Shown here: positions 13,992 to 21,134 of the stretch, one piece after another
Position numbering within the stretch: the stretch's first letter is position 1
How the letters are laid out: each line of letters opens with the position of its first letter
IMG/VR virus record: IMGVR_UViG_3300032047_002742
Span: 1 to 22,862 of that record
DNA: 22,862 bases
Source of the DNA: a virus
Reading direction: 5' to 3' (one strand)
Notes under the pieces: model-generated
What the model saw: only the letters and a program-made list of their open reading frames with translations
Databases searched by the model: none
What the model was told of the DNA's origin: nothing
Program-made: the position numbers and the translations under genes

Positions 13992-14292
13992 TGAAGCAAT
14001 ACAGCAACTCACATCAAAAACCCAAGATGCGGGGAATGATACTATACGAATTGGGTATCATCCTGGGGGTTGCAACGGTTTTAAATATATTTTGGATTAT
14101 GCTGATACAGTACATACTGACGATCACGTAATCGATTATGGCAATTTTCTAATCGTAGTAGAAACTGGTCAACTACACAACTTTACTGGATTAACCTTAG
14201 ACTATGTCACAGAAGGTCTCAATTCAGAATTTAAATTCATAAATCCAAATGCAACTGCGTCCTGTGGTTGTGGAGAATCTGTCTCTTTTTAA
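13975..14292 (+). CDS. iscA: IscA/ErpA-like A-type Fe-S carrier
   Basis: This is a 105-residue A-type carrier. The three cysteines are Cys33 (HPGGCNGFKY) and Cys97/Cys99 in the C-terminal CGCGESVSF, with the same spacing as E. coli IscA (35, 99, 101). It would receive a cluster from IscU and deliver it to target proteins. The gene overlaps iscU by 17 bases, so the two are translationally coupled. Targets could be host or phage Fe-S enzymes outside this window. ErpA and IscA cannot be told apart by motif alone. Confidence 0.93.
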   Translation: MIELTNEAIQQLTSKTQDAGNDTIRIGYHPGGCNGFKYILDYADTVHTDDHVIDYGNFLIVVETGQLHNFTGLTLDYVTEGLNSEFKFINPNATASCGCGESVSF

Positions 14293-14312
14293 CATTCTAG
14301 AGTTTCCAACAG

Positions 14313-14320
14313 TATAAATA
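14313..14320 (+). promoter_or_regulatory. T4-type late promoter of the curli-like operon
   Basis: Perfect TATAAATA with the ATG only five bases after it (14326). No other late promoter and no clear terminator is seen from here to 21125, so it probably drives the whole curli/FecR/cyclase cluster. Confidence 0.78.
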
Positions 14321-14325
14321 GTACT

Positions 14326-14619
14326 ATGGAAATATTTGAACTCATAATGGAGGTAGGTACACCGATTGCCGGATCTCTGGTGATGGGCTATTTTATATTC
14401 TTAATATTAAGACAGATTTTAGGTGGTCTCGTTGATTCTATCGCCACTCTTACTATGTTCACTAAGAGCTTAGAAACTAGAGTAACGACTATGAATAATG
14501 AGATGATAAAGATAGATTTATTGGTGAGTAGCGCATTGGAACTTACACCACCCGTCGACAGAGTAGCAAGAGCGTCAAACTTTGTCGAGGATGGTAAAAT
14601 CGATGCAAGGAGAGATTAA
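14326..14619 (+). CDS. One-helix membrane protein A (holin- or YvrJ-like)
   Basis: This codes for 97 residues: a short N-terminus, one transmembrane helix (about 12-32, GTPIAGSLVMGYFIFLILRQ), then a helical cytoplasmic or periplasmic part. The first 40 residues align with those of the next gene (G-x-PI...V/A-MGYFI...), so the two look like tandem paralogues. The pattern recalls YvrJ-type and holin-like one-helix proteins. Being first in the operon, these could form the inner-membrane side of the export or lysis process. The ATG is five bases from the late -10. Confidence 0.65.
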   Translation: MEIFELIMEVGTPIAGSLVMGYFIFLILRQILGGLVDSIATLTMFTKSLETRVTTMNNEMIKIDLLVSSALELTPPVDRVARASNFVEDGKIDARRD

Positions 14620-14945
14620 TGGATGTTCTTGAACAAGATCCTACATTAGTTGCTCTCATCAACGATTATGGATTTCCAATTGTTTTGGCAGTTGGAATGG
14701 GATATTTTATATACTACGTATGGCAGTTTATATCCAATGAATTAGAACCTGAAATAGAAAAGATGCATTTTGCTCTTATCAGGTTAATTGATCAAGTTCG
14801 AATGCTCGATCAAGATATGATACGATTACAGCAGAAGGTAAATGTTGTACTCGAATATAGAGAGAGACAAAAATTCTTAGAAGATATTGAGGAAAAGGAA
14901 GCTCTCGCGGAGAAACAGAATGAAGATAAAAAACCTAAGAGATAA
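14619..14945 (+). CDS. One-helix membrane protein B (paralogue of A)
   Basis: This codes for 108 residues. A transmembrane helix lies at about 19-37 (FPIVLAVGMGYFIYYVWQF), followed by a long charged coiled-coil-like helix (EPEIEKMHFALIRLIDQVRMLDQDMIRLQQKV) and a Lys/Glu tail. It shares the G-F-PI...MGYFI core with the preceding gene. An AAGGAGAG site lies before its ATG, which shares a base with the previous stop. Its 3' end overlaps csgF by 26 bases, so membrane protein B and the curli exporter are co-translated. Confidence 0.65.
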   Translation: MDVLEQDPTLVALINDYGFPIVLAVGMGYFIYYVWQFISNELEPEIEKMHFALIRLIDQVRMLDQDMIRLQQKVNVVLEYRERQKFLEDIEEKEALAEKQNEDKKPKR

Positions 14946-15480
14946 ATTAGAAGTAACTACTTTAATTGGGATTTTTGTATTATCAGTATTAAGCTTAACG
15001 CCAAATGCTAATGCTGATGAATTAGTACATGAATTTAAAAATCCGTCATTTAGCGGAGTTGGTACATCATCACATTATCTTACTATTGAGAATCAGGAAT
15101 TTAGCAGAAAACAAGCTATTGCTGATGACATAGAAAGTGCTTTACAAGCAGCACAAAGAGATGCTGAAAATACTACTTTAGCTAAATTTATGCGAAACCT
15201 CGAATCGAGGATTTATGCCCAATTAAGTAAACAACTGGTAGAAGAGTTATTTAAAGCATGTTCAGCTGAAGCAATTGCTGCTGGAACATGTACAGAAACA
15301 ACATATGGTAGTTTTATACTTGAAGGTAATACGATTACATATCAAAAAACAACATGTGATGCTAGTTTGTGGGCATGTACTCAAGGCGATGATGTCATAG
15401 TTATGACAATTATTGCTGAAGATGGCACAGAAACACAAATAGTAATTCCAATAGGTGCAGGAACAGCAGGCGGTGATTAA
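14920..15480 (+). CDS. csgF: CsgF-like curli assembly factor
   Basis: This codes for 186 residues. A signal peptide runs from MKIKNLRDKLE through a hydrophobic core to ...NANA, with cleavage expected before DELV. The mature N-terminus HEFKNPSFSG matches the E. coli CsgF start (FQFRNPNFGG), the segment that plugs into the CsgG pore and forms the second constriction. As in CsgF, the C-terminus has paired beta strands (GDDVIVMTIIAEDGTETQIVIPIG). It is about 50 residues longer than E. coli CsgF, with an inserted Ala-rich helical part and a Cys-containing loop. An ATG with a GGAG ribosome site fixes the start; an upstream in-frame start at 14887 is less likely. In curli systems CsgF sits at the cell surface and guides fibre nucleation. 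Confidence 0.85.
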   Translation: MKIKNLRDKLEVTTLIGIFVLSVLSLTPNANADELVHEFKNPSFSGVGTSSHYLTIENQEFSRKQAIADDIESALQAAQRDAENTTLAKFMRNLESRIYAQLSKQLVEELFKACSAEAIAAGTCTETTYGSFILEGNTITYQKTTCDASLWACTQGDDVIVMTIIAEDGTETQIVIPIGAGTAGGD

Positions 15481-16450
15481 GAAATTTATCGGAATATTCT
15501 TCGGAGTCATTCTTATGCAAGGATGTGCTTCGATTGTGCCACCAAATGGATTATCAGCTACAAACTGTAATCCATCATTAAATTTAGCATGTGTAGAAGC
15601 TCCACAAGTTGTAGAATTACCTACATATGAACAATTAAGGAATTTACCTGGAAGGCCAGAAGAGAAACAAATAGTTGTAGCAGTATACGGATTTCCTGAC
15701 AAAACAGGTCAAAGAAAACAAAAAGGAAATGCTGCAATGTTTAGTACTGCTGTATCACAAGGCGGTGATACAATGCTTATTGATGCATTAAAAAATGCTG
15801 GATCAGGACAATGGTTCAGAGTAGTAGAACGTGTAGGAATAGATCATCTTACACGTGAACGTCAAATAGTTCGTACTACAAGAGAACAATATGGAGAAGA
15901 AGATAAAACTGGTTTAGCACCACTTCTTTTCGCAGGAATCATTCTCGAGGGAGGTATCATAGGATTTGATACTAATATCGAGACAGGGGGAATAGGAGCT
16001 AGAACACTCGGAATTGGTTATTCACAACAATACCGCAGAGATATAGTTACAGTTTCGCTTAGAGCTGTTAGCACATTAACAGGTGAGATTTTATTAAATG
16101 TGCAAACATCAAAAACCATTTTGTCTATAGCTGATGGTTATGATGTCTTTAAGTTCGTTGATATGGACACCCAACTTGTAGAAATAGAAGATGGAATGAC
16201 AGAAAACGAATCTGTAACACGGTCACTTCGCTCAACAATTGAAGCAGCTGTGTTAGAAATGATATACCAGGGGGAGAAACTCGACTTCTGGAAAATAAAC
16301 TGGCCAATGGAGCAAATAATAGAAGGTAAAGTCGAAAAGATTATTGACGAAGCCGAAATAATATTAGTTCCTGAGTCCGAAGATAACTCAGAAGTAGATC
16401 TTCCAGTGGAAGTACCTACTCCTGATAACATAGAGGAAATAAGAGGATGA
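15473..16450 (+). CDS. csgG: CsgG-like outer-membrane curli secretion channel
   Basis: This is a lipoprotein of about 325 residues. Its beginning (MIKKFIGIFFGVILMQGC) ends in a lipobox-like MQGC with Cys18. The CsgG domain is clear throughout: VAVYGFPDKTGQ, FSTAVSQGG, VVERVGIDHLTRERQIVR, GGIIGFDTNIETGGIGAR, TGEILLNVQTSKTIL. CsgG forms a nonameric beta-barrel that exports curlin through the outer membrane. At the constriction, E. coli Tyr51 and Asn55 are replaced by Gly and Met while Phe56 is kept (ungapped from FSTAV). The C-terminus has an acidic extension of roughly 50 residues. The start is the GTG at 15473; another GTG at 15455 would lengthen the signal. It overlaps csgF by eight bases. 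Confidence 0.95.
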   Translation: MIKKFIGIFFGVILMQGCASIVPPNGLSATNCNPSLNLACVEAPQVVELPTYEQLRNLPGRPEEKQIVVAVYGFPDKTGQRKQKGNAAMFSTAVSQGGDTMLIDALKNAGSGQWFRVVERVGIDHLTRERQIVRTTREQYGEEDKTGLAPLLFAGIILEGGIIGFDTNIETGGIGARTLGIGYSQQYRRDIVTVSLRAVSTLTGEILLNVQTSKTILSIADGYDVFKFVDMDTQLVEIEDGMTENESVTRSLRSTIEAAVLEMIYQGEKLDFWKINWPMEQIIEGKVEKIIDEAEIILVPESEDNSEVDLPVEVPTPDNIEEIRG

Positions 16451-17175
16451 ATATTTTTAAAAGATATATCGCATTCGCTCTTTTATTATGCCCTGTAATT
16501 GTGTTCGCTGGTGCCAATGACAACAAAATTCTTTTAGATCAATCTGGAGATACACTAAAGCTATACGTAGACCAAATCGGTTATGGTAATAAGCTTTGTG
16601 GAACTATCTCAAGTGGAGATTGTGCTACTGATTGGGTTTTAACTGGTAATACCGTCACGATGGATATAGATATGATCGGTAATTTGAACCAAATCTTTGG
16701 TCCAACACTATTTGATTCTACTGATGTTGACTTAAAGTTAACTGGAAGTAGTAACATATGGGATTGGAACGTAGGTTATGGTGGAAGTGCTGATTCGTCC
16801 GTAATGGACGTTGACATAGCTGGATCTTCAAATACTTTCGATATAGATTGGGGCTATACAGCCTCAGCTGAAAGACTGGATTTTGATTTAGATATAACTG
16901 GTGGATCGAACGTTTGGAATATTGATATTAATGCTGATGATGTAACTTGGAATGTAGATGTTATTGGAAGTTCAAATAACTTCTTAACAACACAATCTGA
17001 TGGTGCATACAATTCAATAACAATGGAATATATAGGTTCAAACGGTGATATTGATATTATTCAATCATCTGGTACATGCCCATCTGGTGTGAGCGGGTGT
17101 TATGGAGTAATAAGTGCGGATTTTGATACAGAAAATGGTATTGTTGACATTAAGCAAAAAGATACTGCTGACTAG
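16447..17175 (+). CDS. Curlin-repeat protein A (degenerate CsgA/CsgB type)
   Basis: This codes for 242 residues. A signal peptide ends at ...VIVFA, before GANDN. The mature part is a row of about seven units of roughly 20-25 residues, each with a G-x-x-N core: VDQIGYGN, DMIGNLNQ, LTGSSNIW, IAGSSNTF, ITGGSNVW, VIGSSNNF. Only the first unit keeps the canonical curlin Q-x-G-x-x-N; in the others Gln is replaced. Asp is strikingly frequent. Two cysteine pairs occur, one near the start (LCGTISSGDC) and one near the end (TCPSGVSGC). It is probably a beta-solenoid or amyloid-like subunit exported by CsgG. The ATG overlaps the csgG stop. Confidence 0.78.
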   Translation: MNIFKRYIAFALLLCPVIVFAGANDNKILLDQSGDTLKLYVDQIGYGNKLCGTISSGDCATDWVLTGNTVTMDIDMIGNLNQIFGPTLFDSTDVDLKLTGSSNIWDWNVGYGGSADSSVMDVDIAGSSNTFDIDWGYTASAERLDFDLDITGGSNVWNIDINADDVTWNVDVIGSSNNFLTTQSDGAYNSITMEYIGSNGDIDIIQSSGTCPSGVSGCYGVISADFDTENGIVDIKQKDTAD

Positions 17176-18283
17176 TTTATTACTGATTAGTTCAACAGCT
17201 TTTGCCAATGATGTTGGCAGTATAACTGAACACAAGGGCAGTGGTGGAATAACTCGTGAAGGCGAGTCATTTGCCACTGATCTTGGTTTAGGTGTAGTCG
17301 CTATGGATCATATTGAAACGGTCAATGGTAGACTTAAATTAGATTTTATAGATACGTCAGTACTTAGATTAACGGAACATACTGAAGTAACTCTATACGA
17401 ATATTATTATAATAAAGACACCAAAGATGGTGGAATAGGTATGAAAATGGTCAGTGGTACTGCACGATTTTCTACTGGAAGATTAGGATTATTACCTAAA
17501 GAAAATATAGTAATTGAAACTCCAACCGCCACAGTGGGCGTACGTGGGACGGATTTTACTACATCAGTCGATGAGTTAGGAAGAAGTTTAGTAATTCTCC
17601 TACCGGAAACTGAGTGTACTATAGATGGTGATTGTTCACCATCAGGAGAAATTACAGTCACAAATGAGGGTGGTGTAGTTGTACTCTCTGAAGCATATCA
17701 AGCTACAATGGTATCGAGTTATGGAACATCACCATCTCAACCTGTTACGCTTCAAAATGTAAATTTAAATATGATTGACAATATGTTTATTGTTAATCCT
17801 CCTCAAGAAATAAAGGAACAACAAGATGAAAGTCAAAGTAATGCTAAAGGCAGTTCTAATGGCCTACTTGATTTCACTGAGCTCGATACTGATTATCTGG
17901 CCGATGATTTTTTAGCAGAAGATGATTTAGAATTCAATGAACTCGACATGGATCTTCTCGATGTCGACTTCTTACAAGATGTTTTAGTTGCTTTAGAAGA
18001 AGTTAATATATTAAAGCAAAAAAGAGTATTATCTTCATCATCCGGATCAGGAGATATTACGGGAACCACCGCACCAGGATTTGATAAGACAACACAATAT
18101 AATACAATTATAGATCAAGGTGCTGGACAAATTTGGTTCTATAGAGAAGTAAACGGAGTAATATCGGTAAGAATACCGATAGGTTCAGGAACAACGTTGG
18201 AGAGTGAAAATGAAGGACAAAAAAATCTTATTACTGTTGGCGATGGTCAGTCTGTCGTTATCGTCATTCGTCAAGGCGGGTGA
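17135..18283 (+). CDS. FecR-domain secreted protein
   Basis: This codes for 382 residues. A signal peptide (to ...STAFA) precedes a FecR domain (about 26-155) with the hallmark TPTATVGVRGTDF at 130-141. After it come a Ser/Gln-rich linker and an acidic segment (247-281) in which the pattern F-x-E-L-D-x-D-x-L-x-x-D-F-L is repeated twice. A C-terminal beta-rich domain ends in VVIVIRQGG. FecR domains sense or bind envelope ligands; free FecR proteins occur beside CHASE2 proteins in bacteria (from memory). The start is inside curlin A with a 41-base overlap; a GTG at 17114 is an alternative. The 3' end overlaps curlin B by 74 bases. Confidence 0.82.
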   Translation: MVLLTLSKKILLTSLLLISSTAFANDVGSITEHKGSGGITREGESFATDLGLGVVAMDHIETVNGRLKLDFIDTSVLRLTEHTEVTLYEYYYNKDTKDGGIGMKMVSGTARFSTGRLGLLPKENIVIETPTATVGVRGTDFTTSVDELGRSLVILLPETECTIDGDCSPSGEITVTNEGGVVVLSEAYQATMVSSYGTSPSQPVTLQNVNLNMIDNMFIVNPPQEIKEQQDESQSNAKGSSNGLLDFTELDTDYLADDFLAEDDLEFNELDMDLLDVDFLQDVLVALEEVNILKQKRVLSSSSGSGDITGTTAPGFDKTTQYNTIIDQGAGQIWFYREVNGVISVRIPIGSGTTLESENEGQKNLITVGDGQSVVIVIRQGG

Positions 18284-19028
18284 TGAGCACAACCATATTG
18301 ATATAGATCAAGTCAATTCAGGAGATAATTTAAATCTCGGTATAGAACAAATTGGTCATACTAATTTGGTCAAATTTTCATTTGATCATAACAATAATAC
18401 TATAAATCTTTTACAATTAGGAAACAACAATTATATTGGTTGGACCGATTCATGGGGTTCTGGATATAGTTGGGGTGGAGATTTAGATGGATTAAGTAAT
18501 AATCTTGATATTCGACAAAAATGTTCTGTATCAAGTTGCGCAGATAATGATTTCCAATTTCATGTTTTAGGAGATAGTAATACAGTTAAATTTGGTCAAG
18601 GTTATTCATTAAACGATACTTCAAATTGGACACCAACGTGGAATTACGATGGTAATGAGCCCGGAGGAAATTTTGTAAGGCTGGACATGCATGGTGATAA
18701 TAATAAATTTGTTGGAAGTCAAAAAATGGATACCGCTGGTATTACACATTCAATCACAGCTAATGTATATACTGATAATAACGACATATTTATTAGACAA
18801 GCACAAAATGGAAATAAAACATTTACTATGACAATAAGAAATTCAAATGGTAATGATGTAATGGTTAATCAAAGAGATAACGGTGCACATACTGCAGTAG
18901 TAAATTTATTAGGATCATATCCTACAGATTTAGATCTTGTTCAAAAGGGAAGTACTGCTCAATCTTATACATTATCTCAAAACTGTTTAACCGCCACGGG
19001 TTGCTCAATAAGCATTACACAAGAATAA
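18210..19028 (+). CDS. Curlin-repeat protein B (CsgB-like)
   Basis: This codes for 272 residues. A signal peptide (MKDKKILLLLAMVSLSLS to ...VKA) is followed by curlin-type units IEQIGHTNLVKF and LLQLGNNNYIGW that keep Q-x-G-x-x-N, then units with LGDSNTVKF and MHGDNNKFVG, and later QAQNGNKTF and NQRDNGAHT. The rest is Asn/Asp-rich. Two Cys pairs occur (KCSVSSC and NCLTATGC), placed like those in curlin A. It may be the nucleator or a second fibre subunit. A GGAGAG ribosome site sets the ATG at 18210; a GTG at 18204 is less likely. The gene overlaps FecR by 74 bases, the longest overlap here. Confidence 0.78.
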   Translation: MKDKKILLLLAMVSLSLSSFVKAGDEHNHIDIDQVNSGDNLNLGIEQIGHTNLVKFSFDHNNNTINLLQLGNNNYIGWTDSWGSGYSWGGDLDGLSNNLDIRQKCSVSSCADNDFQFHVLGDSNTVKFGQGYSLNDTSNWTPTWNYDGNEPGGNFVRLDMHGDNNKFVGSQKMDTAGITHSITANVYTDNNDIFIRQAQNGNKTFTMTIRNSNGNDVMVNQRDNGAHTAVVNLLGSYPTDLDLVQKGSTAQSYTLSQNCLTATGCSISITQE

Positions 19029-19038
19029 TTAATGTGTA

Positions 19039-19260
19039 ATGGAAAAGTCAAAGTCCAAGGTAGAACGAACATTTTCTACCGAAGTGCGTATGCCATATCA
19101 AGATGCAATTGGTCTAATTCTTCATATGATAGATTATCATAATATTCAAATGATAAAATATCCAGAAGAACAAATATTTCATGAGAAACAAGCTTTAAGA
19201 TTGAAGAATTGGTTAATTGATATGAAAACTTGGATTCACCAACAAGAAGAACAAATATGA
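19039..19260 (+). CDS. Small soluble hypothetical protein
   Basis: This codes for 73 residues. It is basic and helical, with His/Gln-rich content (MIDYHNIQMIKYPEEQIFHEKQALRLKNWLIDMKTWIHQQEEQ). It starts 10 bases after curlin B and overlaps the cyclase gene by four bases (ATGA), so it belongs to the operon. No family is recognised; a cytoplasmic partner of the cyclase is possible but unproven. Confidence 0.68.
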   Translation: MEKSKSKVERTFSTEVRMPYQDAIGLILHMIDYHNIQMIKYPEEQIFHEKQALRLKNWLIDMKTWIHQQEEQI

Positions 19261-21125
19261 AATATATTACATCGTTTTGGACAGTTGCTATTGTCATTGT
19301 ATTAGGTTTAGTAATTAGAGTAGCCGATATCAAACCTGTTGAACAAATACGTTTAATGGGTTTTGATGCTAAAATACAATCTATTCCCCAAACAAAATCA
19401 GAAGATATCGTTTTACTTGATATCAGTGAAGAAACTCTTGGCAAATGGGGACAATATCCATTACCAAGACAATACTATGCTCAAATAATTTCAGATTTAA
19501 TTAATGCAAATGCTGGAATCAAGGCCTTCACAATAATGTTTCCTGAGCCGGATCGGTTAGGTGGAGATCCTGCATTTGAATCGTGGATTAAAGGTTCTGG
19601 TGTTGTCCTATCACAGAAAGCCGATGCTCGAGGAAGGAATGATGTAGCTCCATATGTAGGCACCGCCCAAGCCGGGGAGGGAGATCCATATCAGTTCGTA
19701 CAAAAATATAATAAGATACTAACAAACATTCCTATGCTAGAAGATGACGCATGGGGCATAGGGATGATAAATGTATCCCCAGAAATAGACGGGTTGGTAC
19801 GAAGAATGCCTCTAGTTGTGCAGGCTAATAATAAGTTATATCCTTCTCTACCTGTCGAAATAATACGAGCAGAGAAACAAACAAAGGGTTATACAATAAA
19901 GACAGAAGAAACTGGAGTAGTGGATCTGTTTATACCACCAAAATTATATGCTGAAACAGATAATGTTGGAAGGGTATGGATTAATCCTTCAATAAAGTTT
20001 GATCGTTATTCTGCTGGAGTGGATGTTCTTCCAGATCTTCAGGGGAAAACAGTTCTGATTGGAGTTTCTGCTCTCGGGATAGTGCCACAGAGTCCGACTC
20101 CGTCAGGGTTAAAGCTTCCTCATGAGATTCAAGCATCTGTTCTTGCGACAATCCTGGAAGGTGGTCTTCAAGCTTCTTCATCAATAATCCGTCCGATTTG
20201 GGCGAATCTACTGGAAATAAGTCTAATTCTAATTGGGTCTCTGTTAATTCTGGTTTGTTCATATCGTTTTTCCGCATATTATGGTGCAATCGCCTTTGTG
20301 ACAGCTCTCGTTGCCTCCTACTTCTCATCAGCCTATTTCTGGTCGAATTCAATGTATCTCCTTGATTGGACATTCGCTATAGTATTATATATAATAGTAT
20401 TCGCGCATGCAAGTTTTAATAACTTTTGGATTCAGTTTAAACTTAGGCAACAAATTAAGGGTCAATTTGGTACATATCTATCACCAGATATGGTTAACAT
20501 GTTAATTAAAGATCCAAGTTTGATGAAGCTTGGAGGTGATAGAAAAGAAATGACATTCTTATTTATGGATATCTGTGGATTTACTCCGATATCTGAGCAT
20601 TATAAGAATAATGATGATCCAGAAGGATTAGTAGAATTAGTCAATGAATTCCTTGATGCAATGACAAAAATCATTCTCAAAAATGGGGGAACAATTGACA
20701 AATATATGGGAGACTGCATAATGGCATTTTGGAATGCACCATTACCTTGTACAAATCATGCTGAAATGGCAGTTAAGTCAGCAATTGAAATAGAAGAAAA
20801 AGTAAATGAACTTAAAGAAGTCTATAAAGAACGTGGCCTTCCTGACATTAATGTTGGGACTGGTATTAACACCGGGGATTGTATTGTTGGTAACATGGGT
20901 AGTGAATCCAGATTTGACTATTCGGTTATTGGAGATGCAGTCAACCTTGCCGCTCGGCTCGAGGCCACTGCCGCACGACATGAATATATAGATCATAAGA
21001 CAATATATTCATCTTTCACAATGAAAGAACTCCCGTCTGGGTATGTCTCTCATGAGATTGGAAAAATCAAAGTAAAAGGCAAAGAAGAGCTAATTACAAT
21101 TTACTCCCCAACAGCTAAAAAATAA
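19257..21125 (+). CDS. CHASE2-domain class III adenylate cyclase (membrane)
   Basis: This codes for 622 residues. Residues 7-21 are the first transmembrane helix, and about 30-310 form an extracytoplasmic CHASE2 sensor domain (FDAKIQSIPQ, VLLDISEETLGKWGQYPLPR, GKTVLIGVSALGI). Three helices follow at about 316-336, 341-361 and 367-388. A class III cyclase domain (about 430-615) completes it: Asp438 (FLFMDICGFT) and Asp486 (KYMGDCIMAFW) for metals, Lys482 for adenine recognition, Asn563 and Arg567 (DAVNLAARLE) for the transition state. Lys with Ser556 fits class IIIb, ATP to cAMP. All catalytic residues are present. The ATG overlaps the previous stop; a TTG at 19230 is unlikely. Confidence 0.93.
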   Translation: MKYITSFWTVAIVIVLGLVIRVADIKPVEQIRLMGFDAKIQSIPQTKSEDIVLLDISEETLGKWGQYPLPRQYYAQIISDLINANAGIKAFTIMFPEPDRLGGDPAFESWIKGSGVVLSQKADARGRNDVAPYVGTAQAGEGDPYQFVQKYNKILTNIPMLEDDAWGIGMINVSPEIDGLVRRMPLVVQANNKLYPSLPVEIIRAEKQTKGYTIKTEETGVVDLFIPPKLYAETDNVGRVWINPSIKFDRYSAGVDVLPDLQGKTVLIGVSALGIVPQSPTPSGLKLPHEIQASVLATILEGGLQASSSIIRPIWANLLEISLILIGSLLILVCSYRFSAYYGAIAFVTALVASYFSSAYFWSNSMYLLDWTFAIVLYIIVFAHASFNNFWIQFKLRQQIKGQFGTYLSPDMVNMLIKDPSLMKLGGDRKEMTFLFMDICGFTPISEHYKNNDDPEGLVELVNEFLDAMTKIILKNGGTIDKYMGDCIMAFWNAPLPCTNHAEMAVKSAIEIEEKVNELKEVYKERGLPDINVGTGINTGDCIVGNMGSESRFDYSVIGDAVNLAARLEATAARHEYIDHKTIYSSFTMKELPSGYVSHEIGKIKVKGKEELITIYSPTAKK

Positions 21126-21134
21126 CAATCCAAG

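Noticed and set aside
15262-15702. A 146-codon antisense frame opposite csgF and csgG, rich in Cys
   Set aside because: The + strand genes are certain by homology; Cys-rich runs arise from GCA/ACA-rich codons read in reverse.
19981-20373. A 130-codon antisense frame opposite the CHASE2 and transmembrane part of the cyclase gene, with a protein-like polar composition
   Set aside because: It lies wholly opposite a gene with intact catalytic and membrane features. Charged residues are what the reverse strand of hydrophobic codons produces. No promoter or ribosome site was seen on that strand.
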